23,442 bases of DNA from JAUIBE01 sp035267185 (GTDB lineage: Bacteria > Pseudomonadota > Gammaproteobacteria > Xanthomonadales > SZUA-36), in the NCBI GenBank assembly GCA_035267185.1, contig DATFLY010000088.1, forward strand, positions 1-23,442, in the 5' to 3' direction. Shown one piece after another: positions 1 through 7,211 of the stretch. Each line of letters starts with the position of its first letter. Position 1 is the stretch's first letter. The notes below the pieces were generated by a model. The model had not been told where the DNA came from, did no database searches, and saw nothing but the letters and a program-made list of their open reading frames with translations. Both the position numbers and the translations under genes were made by a program.

Positions 1-91
1 GTATGAGGCCGGGTTTGTGTCAGCGGCGCATACCGATGAACACATCGAGGCAACGGTGTTGGCTGCACGGGAGTCCTTAGCTCAGCTTTGA
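1..91 (+). CDS. hemL: Glutamate-1-semialdehyde 2,1-aminomutase, C-terminal end only
   Basis: Only the last 29 codons and the TGA stop (89-91) are inside the window; the frame starts at base 2. The translated tail begins YEAGFVSAAHTDEHIEATVL and ends ESLAQL. The pattern 'EAGF.S.AH....I..T...A' is the usual C-terminus of HemL, a PLP enzyme that converts glutamate-1-semialdehyde into 5-aminolevulinate, the tetrapyrrole precursor made by the C5 route. The identification rests on this short tail, so another class III aminotransferase cannot be fully excluded. No clear terminator follows; the downstream sequence goes straight into the repeats at 144-435. Confidence 0.72.
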   Translation, partial: YEAGFVSAAHTDEHIEATVLAARESLAQL

Positions 92-143
92 TCGGAACAA
101 GCGGGGTACATACCGGGTCGTGGTGGCGGTGGTTGTTACGCAA

Positions 144-221
144 CACACGTGCTACGGAAATTTCCAGGCACTTCTTTCGAAAAACAGAAAACCATACCTG
201 TAAATTTCCGTAGCGCGTGTG
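144..221. repeat. Long hairpin, 20-bp arms (family A, copy 1)
   Basis: The left arm at 144-163 pairs with the right arm at 202-221 over 20 bp with one mismatch; the mismatch is T opposite G, which could still pair in RNA. The loop of 38 bases contains the string GGCACTTCTTTC (168-179). The same loop string and similar arm ends (CACACGCGC) recur in the hairpin at 18546-18612, so this is a dispersed family and not a one-off terminator. It lies just after hemL and has no T tract next to the stem. Confidence 0.75.
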
Positions 222-435
222 TTTTGAAAGGGATATGCCGTGCCCGGCCTACTTCCAACGAGGCACGGATTAGTGGTGGCCTGATGGAGTTGCCAGGCTT
301 CCAGGCGCAGCTGAAGAGCTACAGGGCTTTACTTGCGCGTGTTTTGAAGGGACATACCGTGCCCGGCCTGCTTCTGTTTAAAAAGAGTCAGGGGCTGCTG
401 TTGGCCTGATGGCGTTGCCAGGCTTCCAGGCGCAG
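212..435. repeat. Two degenerate tandem copies of a ~120-bp unit
   Basis: The string around 214-255 (GTGTTTTGAA..GGGA.AT.CCGTGCCCGGCCT.CTTC) recurs at about 335-375. The 33-base stretch at 278-310 recurs at 403-435 with a single mismatch (A288 versus C413). The offset between copies drifts from about 120 to 125 bases. The second copy includes the last codons of the minus-strand sulfatase-like gene; the first copy can be read as the same C-terminus (LRLEAWQLHQATT, then TAA at 270-272). This looks like a partial tandem duplication of that gene's 3' end with its downstream flank. Confidence 0.7.
270..312 (-). pseudogene. Duplicated 3' fragment of the adjacent sulfatase-like gene
   Basis: Read on the minus strand, these bases encode LRLEAWQLHQATT and a TAA stop. 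The intact gene ends LRLEAWQRHQANSSP with its stop at 388-390. The match is at nucleotide level too (32 of 33 bases over the core). The fragment has no start, no upstream body of the gene, and sits immediately downstream of the real gene, so it is a remnant of a local duplication rather than a functional gene. Confidence 0.55.
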
Positions 436-2190
436 GCGAGCGATGATTTCCAGCGCCTGGTATTCCAGCTCCGGGCTGAGGTTGTTTGAGCCGATGAACC
501 GGGTGTCGTCTCCGTTCAAAATGATCTGCCCATTTCCTTGATCACAATTTGCCTCGATCATCGCACGACGGTCCATGCGCAGGAAAAAGGCACACTTTCG
601 GGTTTCAAATTCAGGGTCAAACATCACAGCTTCAAAGGGGGCTAAGGTCACCTCACCTTCCAGCCACCACTCGAATGATGGCGTCAGGTCGGACTGGGAG
701 TAGGTGGCTTCATCGACACTTCCGGGCAGGGAATCGCTGCTGATGATGAAAGCCGGTACGCGCGAATGAGCAGCGTCACCCCACAGATCAGACTCTGCCC
801 GTGTCATAGGGGTCATGGATCGGTGGTCGCTGACAACCATCAGAATGCCAGTGTCGAAAAATCGGTTGTTGTCCAACTCATCCAGGAACTCACCAAATTC
901 CCGGTCAGCATATTTCATTGCCAGTTCCAGTGACCGTTCACCACTGTCCGGATCCCTGTAAGGCTGATGGCTTGATACCGTTTCCACTACCAGTAACCAC
1001 GGATTGAGTTGTTCATCTGAAGCCTGGTCGATCCAGTTCAGCGCACGCTGATACAGGGCCTCATCGGAAGCCGACCCAAAAGAGTACTTTGGTAATGAGT
1101 CATAGAATGGATGCTCATTGCCCTCAACCAGGTCAAAGCCAAGATCAGTCAGCCATTCGCCTTTGCGGTTGAGTGAAAGCGGTCCGGAGGTCAGGAAGGC
1201 CGTGTGATAACCGTGATGGTTGAAAGCCTGTGGCAATCCGTCTTCGACACCCCACATGGAGTGAAACGGCGGTGTCTCCAGCCAGTGAAGGAACGGCGCC
1301 CAGGTCTGCTGTCCCGCCAGAATTCCCACCAGTCCCTGGTTGGTTGAAAATCCGATGCTGTGAAAGTTGTCGAATCGTAATCCCCCGGTTGCGGCGCTAT
1401 CCAGTTCCGGGGTCCAGTTCTCATGCCCGCCCCATAAGCGGCTGTGCCAGGGTGACCATGATTCGATGATGACCATCAGGACATTACGACCGGCAGCCAC
1501 TGAAGGTCCCGATGACCAGGCCTTGACCGGCATGGAAGTGGACAGTACTTCTTCCTGTACCGCGCTCGAATATCGTAATTTTGACGTGGTTGACTTATTG
1601 GCGATGAAGACATTTTCTACCGCCCAGTCATTGACATAGGGCTCCGGTTCAAACAACGCGTTTCCAACCAGGCTAAATCCCATCACCAGCGACATGGTGA
1701 GACGAAAGCCACGGCTTCTGACCGCCGGCATCCACAAAACCAGGGCCAGGAGCAGCATGATGCCGGTAACGATGGTGGTTGTGGTGAGTGGACTGCCGAT
1801 TCCCGTGCTGAACTGATCCCAAACGGCACTGACTTCGAACAGGAACAATGCCACATCGGTCATTAGCAACCGGGTGTTGAAGAGACTGAAGACCACCAGG
1901 TCGGCAGCATAAAACAGGATCAGGATCGCGCAACAGAGCAGCGGAATTCTGGCCAGCAAGCGCGTCGGTGTCGCGCTTGCGAGGAGCAGCAGGCTGCTCA
2001 ATGCACAAAAAACCAGGAGGTCTTCAAGGATGACATGCCAGGTAAAACACCCGGTGCAGGCTATGTAACTGCCAATCTTCTGGTCAACCAGCCAAACCCG
2101 GGTGGCCACGAGCGCGCAAAGCACAAGGAACAAGGTGACTGCGGCCCACCAGCCCGGAACACTGCGCACATTCTCGAGTGAAGTTTTCAA
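388..2190 (-). CDS. LtaS/OpgB-like membrane sulfatase-fold phosphotransferase
   Basis: This 600-residue protein has about five N-terminal membrane segments (roughly residues 13-31, 50-70, 78-103, 135-155, 163-182) followed by an extracytoplasmic sulfatase-type domain. The domain shows NVLMVIIESWSPWHSRLWGG (metal-binding Glu), then GFSTNQGL, whose Thr is the likely nucleophile by analogy with LtaS and OpgB, and VVSDHRSM, which replaces the common SDHG metal motif. Relatives transfer phosphoglycerol from phosphatidylglycerol to glycans such as lipoteichoic acid or periplasmic glucans. Which acceptor is used here cannot be read from sequence. The frame has no ATG until about residue 112, so a TTG (2188-2190) or the GTG seven codons later must start it; the TTG is given. 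It is divergent from the DedA gene, and its 3' end is partly duplicated downstream (278-310). Confidence 0.8.
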   Translation of the reverse strand: MKTSLENVRSVPGWWAAVTLFLVLCALVATRVWLVDQKIGSYIACTGCFTWHVILEDLLVFCALSSLLLLASATPTRLLARIPLLCCAILILFYAADLVVFSLFNTRLLMTDVALFLFEVSAVWDQFSTGIGSPLTTTTIVTGIMLLLALVLWMPAVRSRGFRLTMSLVMGFSLVGNALFEPEPYVNDWAVENVFIANKSTTSKLRYSSAVQEEVLSTSMPVKAWSSGPSVAAGRNVLMVIIESWSPWHSRLWGGHENWTPELDSAATGGLRFDNFHSIGFSTNQGLVGILAGQQTWAPFLHWLETPPFHSMWGVEDGLPQAFNHHGYHTAFLTSGPLSLNRKGEWLTDLGFDLVEGNEHPFYDSLPKYSFGSASDEALYQRALNWIDQASDEQLNPWLLVVETVSSHQPYRDPDSGERSLELAMKYADREFGEFLDELDNNRFFDTGILMVVSDHRSMTPMTRAESDLWGDAAHSRVPAFIISSDSLPGSVDEATYSQSDLTPSFEWWLEGEVTLAPFEAVMFDPEFETRKCAFFLRMDRRAMIEANCDQGNGQIILNGDDTRFIGSNNLSPELEYQALEIIARLRLEAWQRHQANSSP

Positions 2191-2344
2191 TTCGGCCCGG
2201 GACCCCTTCTTATGGTTTATTGAACAAAATGTTTTTGCTTCCGGTCAGAATTATTTGATGCAATCAAAAAGACAGGCCCGAAGGGTGTTTCCCGTATTAT
2301 AGCGACCTCATATTTGCGAAAGGCGCACAAGGCCATCAACGTAA

Positions 2345-4318
2345 ATGGAAGCTGACTGGCTACAGGATCTGCTCACATGGCTGGGCGACCATCCTCATTG
2401 GGGGTGGGCGCTGGTATTCCTGGTCGCCTTTGCGGAGTCACTTGCCCTGATCGGCCTGCTTTTGCCTGGCTTGATGATCCTGTTTGGCGTTGGCTCCCTG
2501 ATCGGCCTGGGTGTGATGGAAATGCTACCCATCTGGCTTGCATCGAGCGCCGGGGCTTTCCTTGGTGACTCACTGAGTTATGCCCTGGGCCTGCGTTACC
2601 AGGAGCAACTCCTCGAAAAATGGCCATTTTCGCGTTATCCAAAATTGATGGACCGGGGACGAAGGTTCTTCTACCGACACGGCGAAAAGAGCGTTTTCGT
2701 GGGTCGCTTTATTGGCCCCTTGCGGCCAATCATTCCGGCAGTTGGTGGCATCCTTGGAATGAAACCTCAACGATTTCTGGTCGCTGATTTCGCTGCCTGT
2801 ATCGCCTGGGCACCGGCATTTCTGCTGCCTGGCCTGTTTTTTGGTGCAACGCTGGAGGTGGCCTCAGAGTACGCTGGTCGCCTGACCGTCGTGCTCGTGA
2901 TCGTGATGTTTGTGCTGTGGGCCGCTTGGTGGCTGTTGCGTGTTGGGTATACCCTGCTGGCCAGCCGCTCCGCACGGTGGTTGCGTCATGCCATCCAGTG
3001 GAGCCGGCGTCATCCGGTTCTGGGCCGAATTGCGAGGCCATTGCTCGACCCGGCTCAACCCGAGGTGCTGTCCGTCACCATGTTGGGCATGGCGCTGGTG
3101 ATTCTTTTCTGGGGCGTCATTGTGCTGGCTTTCATGGGTCCTTTTGCGCCCCAGCCTGAGGCTTTCGATCGGTCAGTTGCAGATTTCGCGCTGGCGTTGC
3201 GAAATGACCTTGCTGATCCTGCCATGATCGGGATTTCACAGCTGTCACGCTGGCAAGTAACGATCATCTCGGCAGTGGCTGTCCTCCTCTGGCTGCTGGG
3301 TGCGGGCCGCATCAGCGCGGCGACTCATTGGCTGGTGGCAATCGTGGGGGGCATGCTCATCCAGTTCCTGCTGGCATGGGGTTTGCGAGCCACACCCCAG
3401 GTCATGGCGAGTGGCGGCACAGAGATTCCAGGGCCCAGTTCAGCGATGAGTCTTGCAACAGTGGTTCTGTGTTTCTTCGCAGTCATGGTTGCAAGAGAAT
3501 TCAAACGGCAGCATCGCCAATGGCCTTACCTGGTGGCGGGCCTGTTACTGGTGATGCTTTTCGTGGCGCGTGTCTACCTGGGACTGGAGTGGTTCAGCGG
3601 CGCTTTGCTGGGCCTACTGTTGGGTCTTGCATGGGTCAGCGTGGTTGGGATCGCCTATCGCCAAAGGCGAAAGGAACCCTTCTCAGGTGCTGTTGCGGCG
3701 AATATCTTCTATGCAGCATTGCTGTTTCTTTTTGTCTGGCAGGTCTCGAAAAACGGGGACGAAGACCTTGCCCGACTGCAGACGCCACTGATAGAAAAAC
3801 AGATGACTGCGGAGCACTGGTGGCAGAGTGGCTGGAACGAGTTACCCATTGAGCGTTCAGTTCTCGGCTCACCGGCGGCTCGCAAATTTAATCTGCAGAT
3901 TGCTGCGTCGCCGGATCAGCTGGAATCGATGCTTCAGCAGCAGGGTTGGAAAACAGTGGAACCCGCAGACTGGCGCTGGCTGATCAGGTCGTTGAATCCC
4001 GACCCTGATGAAACCAGCCTGCCACTGATTGCCAGGTCGTTTGAAGGTCGGTCTGAGTATCTGCTGATGCAAATGGATTCACCCGGAGATGGCCGGGTTC
4101 GCTCGATTCGGTTCTGGGATTCCGGTTTCAGGCTGAGTCCGGATGACACGGTGCTATACCTCGCCCAGGTGTCAGAGGAACAACTGGTTCAGCGGTTCAA
4201 TGTCATCAGCTATTGGCGTTCGGTTCCGTTGAGTGACGCCCAGGTTTCAGCTTTTCAATCATTAATTCCGGGAATGGAGATGGCCAGAACCCCGGGCGGA
4301 CTGGTGTTGTTGCGCTGA
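2345..4318 (+). CDS. DedA-PAP2-LssY_C fusion membrane protein, PAP2 motifs degenerate
   Basis: A 657-residue integral membrane protein with three modules. Residues ~15-205 form a DedA/SNARE-associated (VTT) domain with the signature GRFIGPLRPIIPAVGG at 120-135; DedA proteins are linked to lipid carrier or phospholipid flipping. Residues ~240-435 are a PAP2-like helical domain. Residues ~480-657 match the LssY C-terminal soluble domain. The fusion order is known in proteobacteria. The PAP2 part is odd: the usual PSGH motif reads PSSA (364-367), the usual S-R-x5-H-x3-D reads A408-R409...E415...G419, and the first motif has TP instead of RP. So the general acid/base histidines appear missing, and phosphatase activity is doubtful. 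The start ATG at 2345 follows AAGG. The stop lies 5 bases from the stop of the convergent Lon-domain gene. Confidence 0.85.
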   Translation: MEADWLQDLLTWLGDHPHWGWALVFLVAFAESLALIGLLLPGLMILFGVGSLIGLGVMEMLPIWLASSAGAFLGDSLSYALGLRYQEQLLEKWPFSRYPKLMDRGRRFFYRHGEKSVFVGRFIGPLRPIIPAVGGILGMKPQRFLVADFAACIAWAPAFLLPGLFFGATLEVASEYAGRLTVVLVIVMFVLWAAWWLLRVGYTLLASRSARWLRHAIQWSRRHPVLGRIARPLLDPAQPEVLSVTMLGMALVILFWGVIVLAFMGPFAPQPEAFDRSVADFALALRNDLADPAMIGISQLSRWQVTIISAVAVLLWLLGAGRISAATHWLVAIVGGMLIQFLLAWGLRATPQVMASGGTEIPGPSSAMSLATVVLCFFAVMVAREFKRQHRQWPYLVAGLLLVMLFVARVYLGLEWFSGALLGLLLGLAWVSVVGIAYRQRRKEPFSGAVAANIFYAALLFLFVWQVSKNGDEDLARLQTPLIEKQMTAEHWWQSGWNELPIERSVLGSPAARKFNLQIAASPDQLESMLQQQGWKTVEPADWRWLIRSLNPDPDETSLPLIARSFEGRSEYLLMQMDSPGDGRVRSIRFWDSGFRLSPDDTVLYLAQVSEEQLVQRFNVISYWRSVPLSDAQVSAFQSLIPGMEMARTPGGLVLLR

Positions 4319-4323
4319 CTGCT

Positions 4324-4905
4324 TCAGGTCTGAAAACGCGGCAAAAACTCGACCAGTTTCTGCAGACGGTCAATCGGGTCTGAAAGCTCAAGAAGCTGTT
4401 GTTTCTCAACGCCCCCCAGCGGTAACAGCTCTGAAAGTCGATATCCAACCCAGCTTGCATCCTGCAAATGCTCCGGGGTGTAATCCGGATAGTGGTCAGC
4501 GGCCTTTTCCATGAAGCGCGCAAGCACCTGGCTGAGTACATCGTAGGCAACCGGAAGATCGGTGGCGGGCGGTTCAGGCAGCCAGCTGACTTCTCCCATC
4601 ATCAAACCGCTTTCGTCGGTACGGTCCTCTCCCAGCACAAAACGCGTCGTTCCCTCGGCGGTGAGCCCCAGCAAGCCGTCCTCAAGGGTGTACCAGTCAA
4701 CAATCTGCGCGAGCGTTCCAACCCTGGCTGAACTGTCGTCCGGTCTGGTTTCGGTCGAGTCAACCAGGTAACAAACCCCAAAACCAGTACCTGAGCGACT
4801 GCACTCGCTGACCATGTCGAGATAACGTCGCTCGAAAATTCGCAGCGGTAGCTGGCCGCCCGGGAAGAGCACTGTGCGCAGTGGAAAAATAGGAATCTCA
4901 CTCAT
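4324..4905 (-). CDS. Lon N-terminal (substrate-binding) domain protein, stand-alone
   Basis: The 193-residue protein opens MSEIPIFPLRTVLFPGGQLP and continues LRIFERRYLDMVSEC, the typical start of the LON substrate-binding domain (PF02190). There is no AAA+ ATPase or Ser-Lys protease domain, so it is not Lon itself. Stand-alone proteins of this type are common in bacteria, and their cellular role is not well defined. The length is normal for the family. The start ATG at 4903-4905 is at the expected position before the conserved IPIFPL strand. It is transcribed toward the DedA-PAP2 gene; upstream lies the repeat-rich region 4906-5489, so its promoter must sit within or close to those repeats. 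Confidence 0.85.
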   Translation of the reverse strand: MSEIPIFPLRTVLFPGGQLPLRIFERRYLDMVSECSRSGTGFGVCYLVDSTETRPDDSSARVGTLAQIVDWYTLEDGLLGLTAEGTTRFVLGEDRTDESGLMMGEVSWLPEPPATDLPVAYDVLSQVLARFMEKAADHYPDYTPEHLQDASWVGYRLSELLPLGGVEKQQLLELSDPIDRLQKLVEFLPRFQT

Positions 4906-5074
4906 CTACGTAGATTGTAGACGGGGGCTGCCGGTTCTGCATGTCAAGTGGCGACAAATTTGTTTGAACGAGATTGGGCGTCCTGCCAGGTCCGAATTTT
5001 TTCATCCCGGTTTCGCTCTTGCCCCGTCATCCCGGTTTCGCGGGTAGCGAAGACTGGGACCCACGATCTTGCTG

Positions 5075-5277
5075 GGCGTGTCAAATCACAAACCCTTCCC
5101 TGAGTCCACGGTCCACCATGAAGACGGTGGACTACCCTCACGTGTTGCCGCTTGATGAACCCGCGTATACAGGCCGTCCATGGCCTGAATACGCTAATTC
5201 TGCTTCCCTGCAGAATTGTCCAGTCGCGTCTGCCCCGCGAGGCGCTGCCAAGGGGAGGGTTTGTGATTTGACACGCC
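5075..5277. repeat. Multi-hairpin element closed by a 22-bp perfect inverted repeat
   Basis: Arms at 5075-5096 and 5256-5277 are perfect reverse complements (core GTGTCAAATCACAAACCC), and pairing continues imperfectly outside. Between them lie at least three further hairpins: GTCCACC/GGTGGAC (around 5111-5132), GCGTATACAGGCC paired with GGCCTGAATACGC (5163-5194, one mismatch), and ATTCTGC/GCAGAAT (around 5197-5216). The plan, a long outer stem closing small internal stems, is the same as in the repeats near 18.6-18.9 kb and 23.0-23.4 kb, although the sequence is different. Confidence 0.7.
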
Positions 5278-5362
5278 AGCCGCCGAAAGGCCGAGGGAGC
5301 CGGTTCGAATCGTCATGACGCTTAACGTAATTCCGGAAAGCCGAGAAGGTTCCACGTCGAGG

Positions 5363-5391
5363 CGGTCGCGACCACAAGATCGCTCCTACAG
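5363..5391. repeat. REP-like palindromic element
   Basis: The sequence contains GGTCGCGACCACAAGATCGC followed by TCCTACAG. Its reverse complement (CTGTAGGAGCGATCTTGTGG...) matches the general form of REP sequences remembered from Pseudomonas and Xanthomonas intergenic regions. Only one copy is visible in this window, so the repetitive nature is inferred from that memory and not shown here. Confidence 0.5.
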
Positions 5392-5489
5392 GCCAATCGT
5401 CATCCCGGAAAGCTGAGTAGGCTTGTCCGAATCGCCCTGCGTTTAACGTCACTTTCCGGGGTGATGTCGATGGAGGTGGTTTTTTCGGG

Positions 5490-6860
5490 CTACTTTTTCA
5501 GGGAGTCGCAGAATCGTTGCGGGGTTGAATCGAAGCCACCATTGCTCATAAAGACCACGCGGTCGCCTGGTTTTACACTCTCGAGCAGCTGGTTAAGCAT
5601 CTCGGAAGTTTTGGTCACCACCCGCCCTCTTCCGTCAAGCGGCGCGAGAACTTCGTGCGGGTCCCAGTTGATCCCCTCCGATGCATACAACCAGACGCGA
5701 TCTGCCGCGGCCAGTGCCGGGCCCAGTTCCTGGATGTGCACGCCTGCTTTCATGGTGTTGCTCCTGGGTTCAAGAGCAACCAGCAGGCGCGCCGAGCTGT
5801 GTTTACGCCTGAGGCCTTCGAGGGTCAGGCGAATGGCTGTGGGGTGATGAGCAAAGTCGTCATAGACCTTGATGTCGCCACTGTCGTGTATCAGCTCCTG
5901 GCGGCGTTTGACCCCTTTAAACAGCGCCAGGGCCTCTATGGACATTTCAGGATCAATACCCACGGCCGCGCAGGCAGAAATGGCGGCGCATGCATTCATG
6001 GCATTGTGTCGACCGCTGTGTTCCCAGGACAGAGTCCCGATTTCGTTGCCTTCATGGCTGAAAGCCAGTTCGCCACCATCCGGACGGAGCAGCTCAACCA
6101 CCCAGCCGCTATCTCCATCAAGGTGAAAGCGTTCAACCTGGCTCCAGCACCCGCGTTCCAACACTGATTCCAGGTTCTGGTCCATTGCATTGCAAATAAT
6201 GGTTCCGCGCCCCGGAATGGTTCGAATCAGGTGATGAAACTGGGTCTTTATGGCTTCCAGGTCGTTGTAAATGTCGGCATGATCAAATTCCAGGTTGTTC
6301 AGAACGACAATTTGCGGCCGGTAGTGCACAAACTTCGCACGCTTGTCGAAAAAGGCTGTGTCATATTCATCGGCTTCGACAACAAAATATTCATCACCGT
6401 CCCTGGCAGAGCAGCCAAAATTGCCGGGTACGCCCCCAATCAGAAATCCGGGTGCTTTTCCTGCATTTTCAAGTATCCATGCGATCATGCTGGATGTGGT
6501 CGTCTTGCCATGGGTTCCGGTCACAGCGATAACCGTTTTGCCTCGCAGATAGTTTTCTCCTAACCACCTGGGGCCGGACACATATTCAATGCCCTGGTCA
6601 AGGACGTACTCGACCGCAGGATTGCCACGGCTCAGGGCGTTGCCAATAATGACCAGGTCAGGGTGTGGCTCAAGTGGGTCAGGTTGATAACCTTCAGTGA
6701 GCTCTATGCCCTCTTCGCGAAGCAGCGTGCTCATCGGGGGGTAGGTGTGTTGATCGGAGCCGGACACTTTGTGGCCGGCCCGCCGGGCGAGAACCGCCAC
6801 ACCTCCCATAAAGGTTCCGCAGGCGCCAAGTATGTGGATTCGCTGGGCCTTTTGCTTCAT
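5490..6860 (-). CDS. mpl: UDP-N-acetylmuramate:L-alanyl-gamma-D-glutamyl-meso-DAP ligase
   Basis: Mpl ligates the recycled murein tripeptide onto UDP-MurNAc in the cytoplasm, feeding peptidoglycan recycling back into wall synthesis. The 456-residue length fits the family. It has the Mur-ligase layout: an N-terminal Rossmann part starting HILGACGTFMGG (9-20), the ATP loop TGTHGKTT at 114-121, EADEYDTAFFDKR near 162-174, NNLEFDHADIY near 188-198, HNAMNA in the central domain and YDDFAHHPTAI in the C-terminal part. The CGTFMGG start and DEYDTAFFDKR are the features that separate Mpl from MurC. The ATG at 6858-6860 precedes the first beta strand directly. It is divergent from the TusA-like gene, with a possible promoter between them. 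Confidence 0.95.
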   Translation of the reverse strand: MKQKAQRIHILGACGTFMGGVAVLARRAGHKVSGSDQHTYPPMSTLLREEGIELTEGYQPDPLEPHPDLVIIGNALSRGNPAVEYVLDQGIEYVSGPRWLGENYLRGKTVIAVTGTHGKTTTSSMIAWILENAGKAPGFLIGGVPGNFGCSARDGDEYFVVEADEYDTAFFDKRAKFVHYRPQIVVLNNLEFDHADIYNDLEAIKTQFHHLIRTIPGRGTIICNAMDQNLESVLERGCWSQVERFHLDGDSGWVVELLRPDGGELAFSHEGNEIGTLSWEHSGRHNAMNACAAISACAAVGIDPEMSIEALALFKGVKRRQELIHDSGDIKVYDDFAHHPTAIRLTLEGLRRKHSSARLLVALEPRSNTMKAGVHIQELGPALAAADRVWLYASEGINWDPHEVLAPLDGRGRVVTKTSEMLNQLLESVKPGDRVVFMSNGGFDSTPQRFCDSLKK

Positions 6861-6899
6861 CGTTGCATTGCTCCGGGTAAAAGAATGCCTGGGCAGGTT

Positions 6900-6928
6900 A
6901 ATATTCCTGGTCTGAAGTGTTCAGACAA
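6900..6928 (-). promoter_or_regulatory. Possible sigma70 promoter for mpl with a central dyad
   Basis: On the minus strand TTGTCT (6923-6928) and AATATT (6900-6905) are 17 bases apart, ending about 40 bases before the mpl ATG. The spacer holds a perfect dyad, TCTGAA-GTG-TTCAGA (6911-6925), which could be an operator or could be chance. This is a consensus match by eye only. Confidence 0.3.
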
Positions 6929-6950
6929 AGACAAAAATTGAGATTCATTC

Positions 6951-7193
6951 ATGGTCGAAGGGTTCAACAAGGCAAGCACGGAAATCAATGCCAGCGGATT
7001 GCTTTGCCCGGAGCCCCTGGTTCAGTGCAAACAAGCCCTTGATCAGCTTGAGCCGGGTGAGTCGGTGCACGTGATTGCAACAGACCCTCATGCCGAGATC
7101 GATTTCGAGGTGTTTGCGCGCAGAACAAGCAATCAACTCATTAAGAAACAATGGCTGGACAGCGCCTTTCACGTTCTGATTTGCAAGGGCTAG
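6951..7193 (+). CDS. TusA/SirA-family sulfur-carrier protein
   Basis: An 80-residue protein with the TusA-family signature NASGLLCPEPLVQCKQAL; Cys19 of the CPEP motif would carry the persulfide. Proteins of this family relay sulfur for tRNA 2-thiolation, molybdenum cofactor or sulfur oxidation, and several paralogues usually coexist, so the symbol tusA is not assigned. The length is normal. The C-terminal half (IDFEVFARRTSNQLIKK...FHVLICKG) matches the alpha/beta fold of the family. The ATG at 6951 has only a weak purine-rich upstream region (TTGAGA). It is flanked by mpl (divergent) and adk (convergent, 18 bases between stops). Confidence 0.85.
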   Translation: MVEGFNKASTEINASGLLCPEPLVQCKQALDQLEPGESVHVIATDPHAEIDFEVFARRTSNQLIKKQWLDSAFHVLICKG

Positions 7194-7211
7194 GTCCGGA
7201 GCTGGTTTTCA

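Larger units (their letters stand above)
92..387. other. Intergenic region with a hairpin and a decayed duplication, no intact gene
   Basis: No convincing protein gene is present between hemL and the convergent sulfatase-like gene. The stretch contains a long hairpin (144-221) and two degenerate tandem copies of a ~120-bp unit (about 212-310 and 335-435), the second of which runs into the 3' end of the neighbouring minus-strand gene. An open frame at 149-409 exists only because it crosses these repeats. It has no recognisable domain and low-complexity composition, so it is not called. Confidence 0.6.
4906..5489. other. 584-bp repeat-rich intergenic region without a gene
   Basis: No protein-coding signal is convincing here. 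The region holds a perfect 15-base direct repeat TCATCCCGGTTTCGC (5002-5016 and 5027-5041), a 22-bp inverted repeat enclosing several hairpins (5075-5277), two related strings ending CCGGAAAGC.GAG (5326-5345 and 5398-5417), and a REP-like palindrome (5363-5391). The short frames on both strands run through these palindromes and are not genes. The region separates two minus-strand genes, mpl and the Lon-domain gene. Confidence 0.65.

Noticed and set aside
149..409. 86-residue open frame after hemL
   Set aside because: It runs through a hairpin and two tandem repeat copies, has no recognisable domain, and overlaps the 3' end of a well-supported gene on the other strand.
3328..3852. 174-residue frame inside the DedA-PAP2 gene
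   Set aside because: It is in another frame of a gene with clear domains and has no recognisable motif of its own.
5302..5311. GGTTCGAATC, the consensus T-loop string of a tRNA
   Set aside because: The bases around it do not form a T stem, and no anticodon arm or acceptor stem could be fitted upstream.
4981..5460. CRISPR array
   Set aside because: Repeated strings such as TCATCCCGG are short, unevenly spaced and part of palindromes; there is no regular repeat-spacer pattern and no cas gene.
5655..6167. 170-residue plus-strand frame
   Set aside because: It is antisense to mpl, whose motifs are complete on the other strand.
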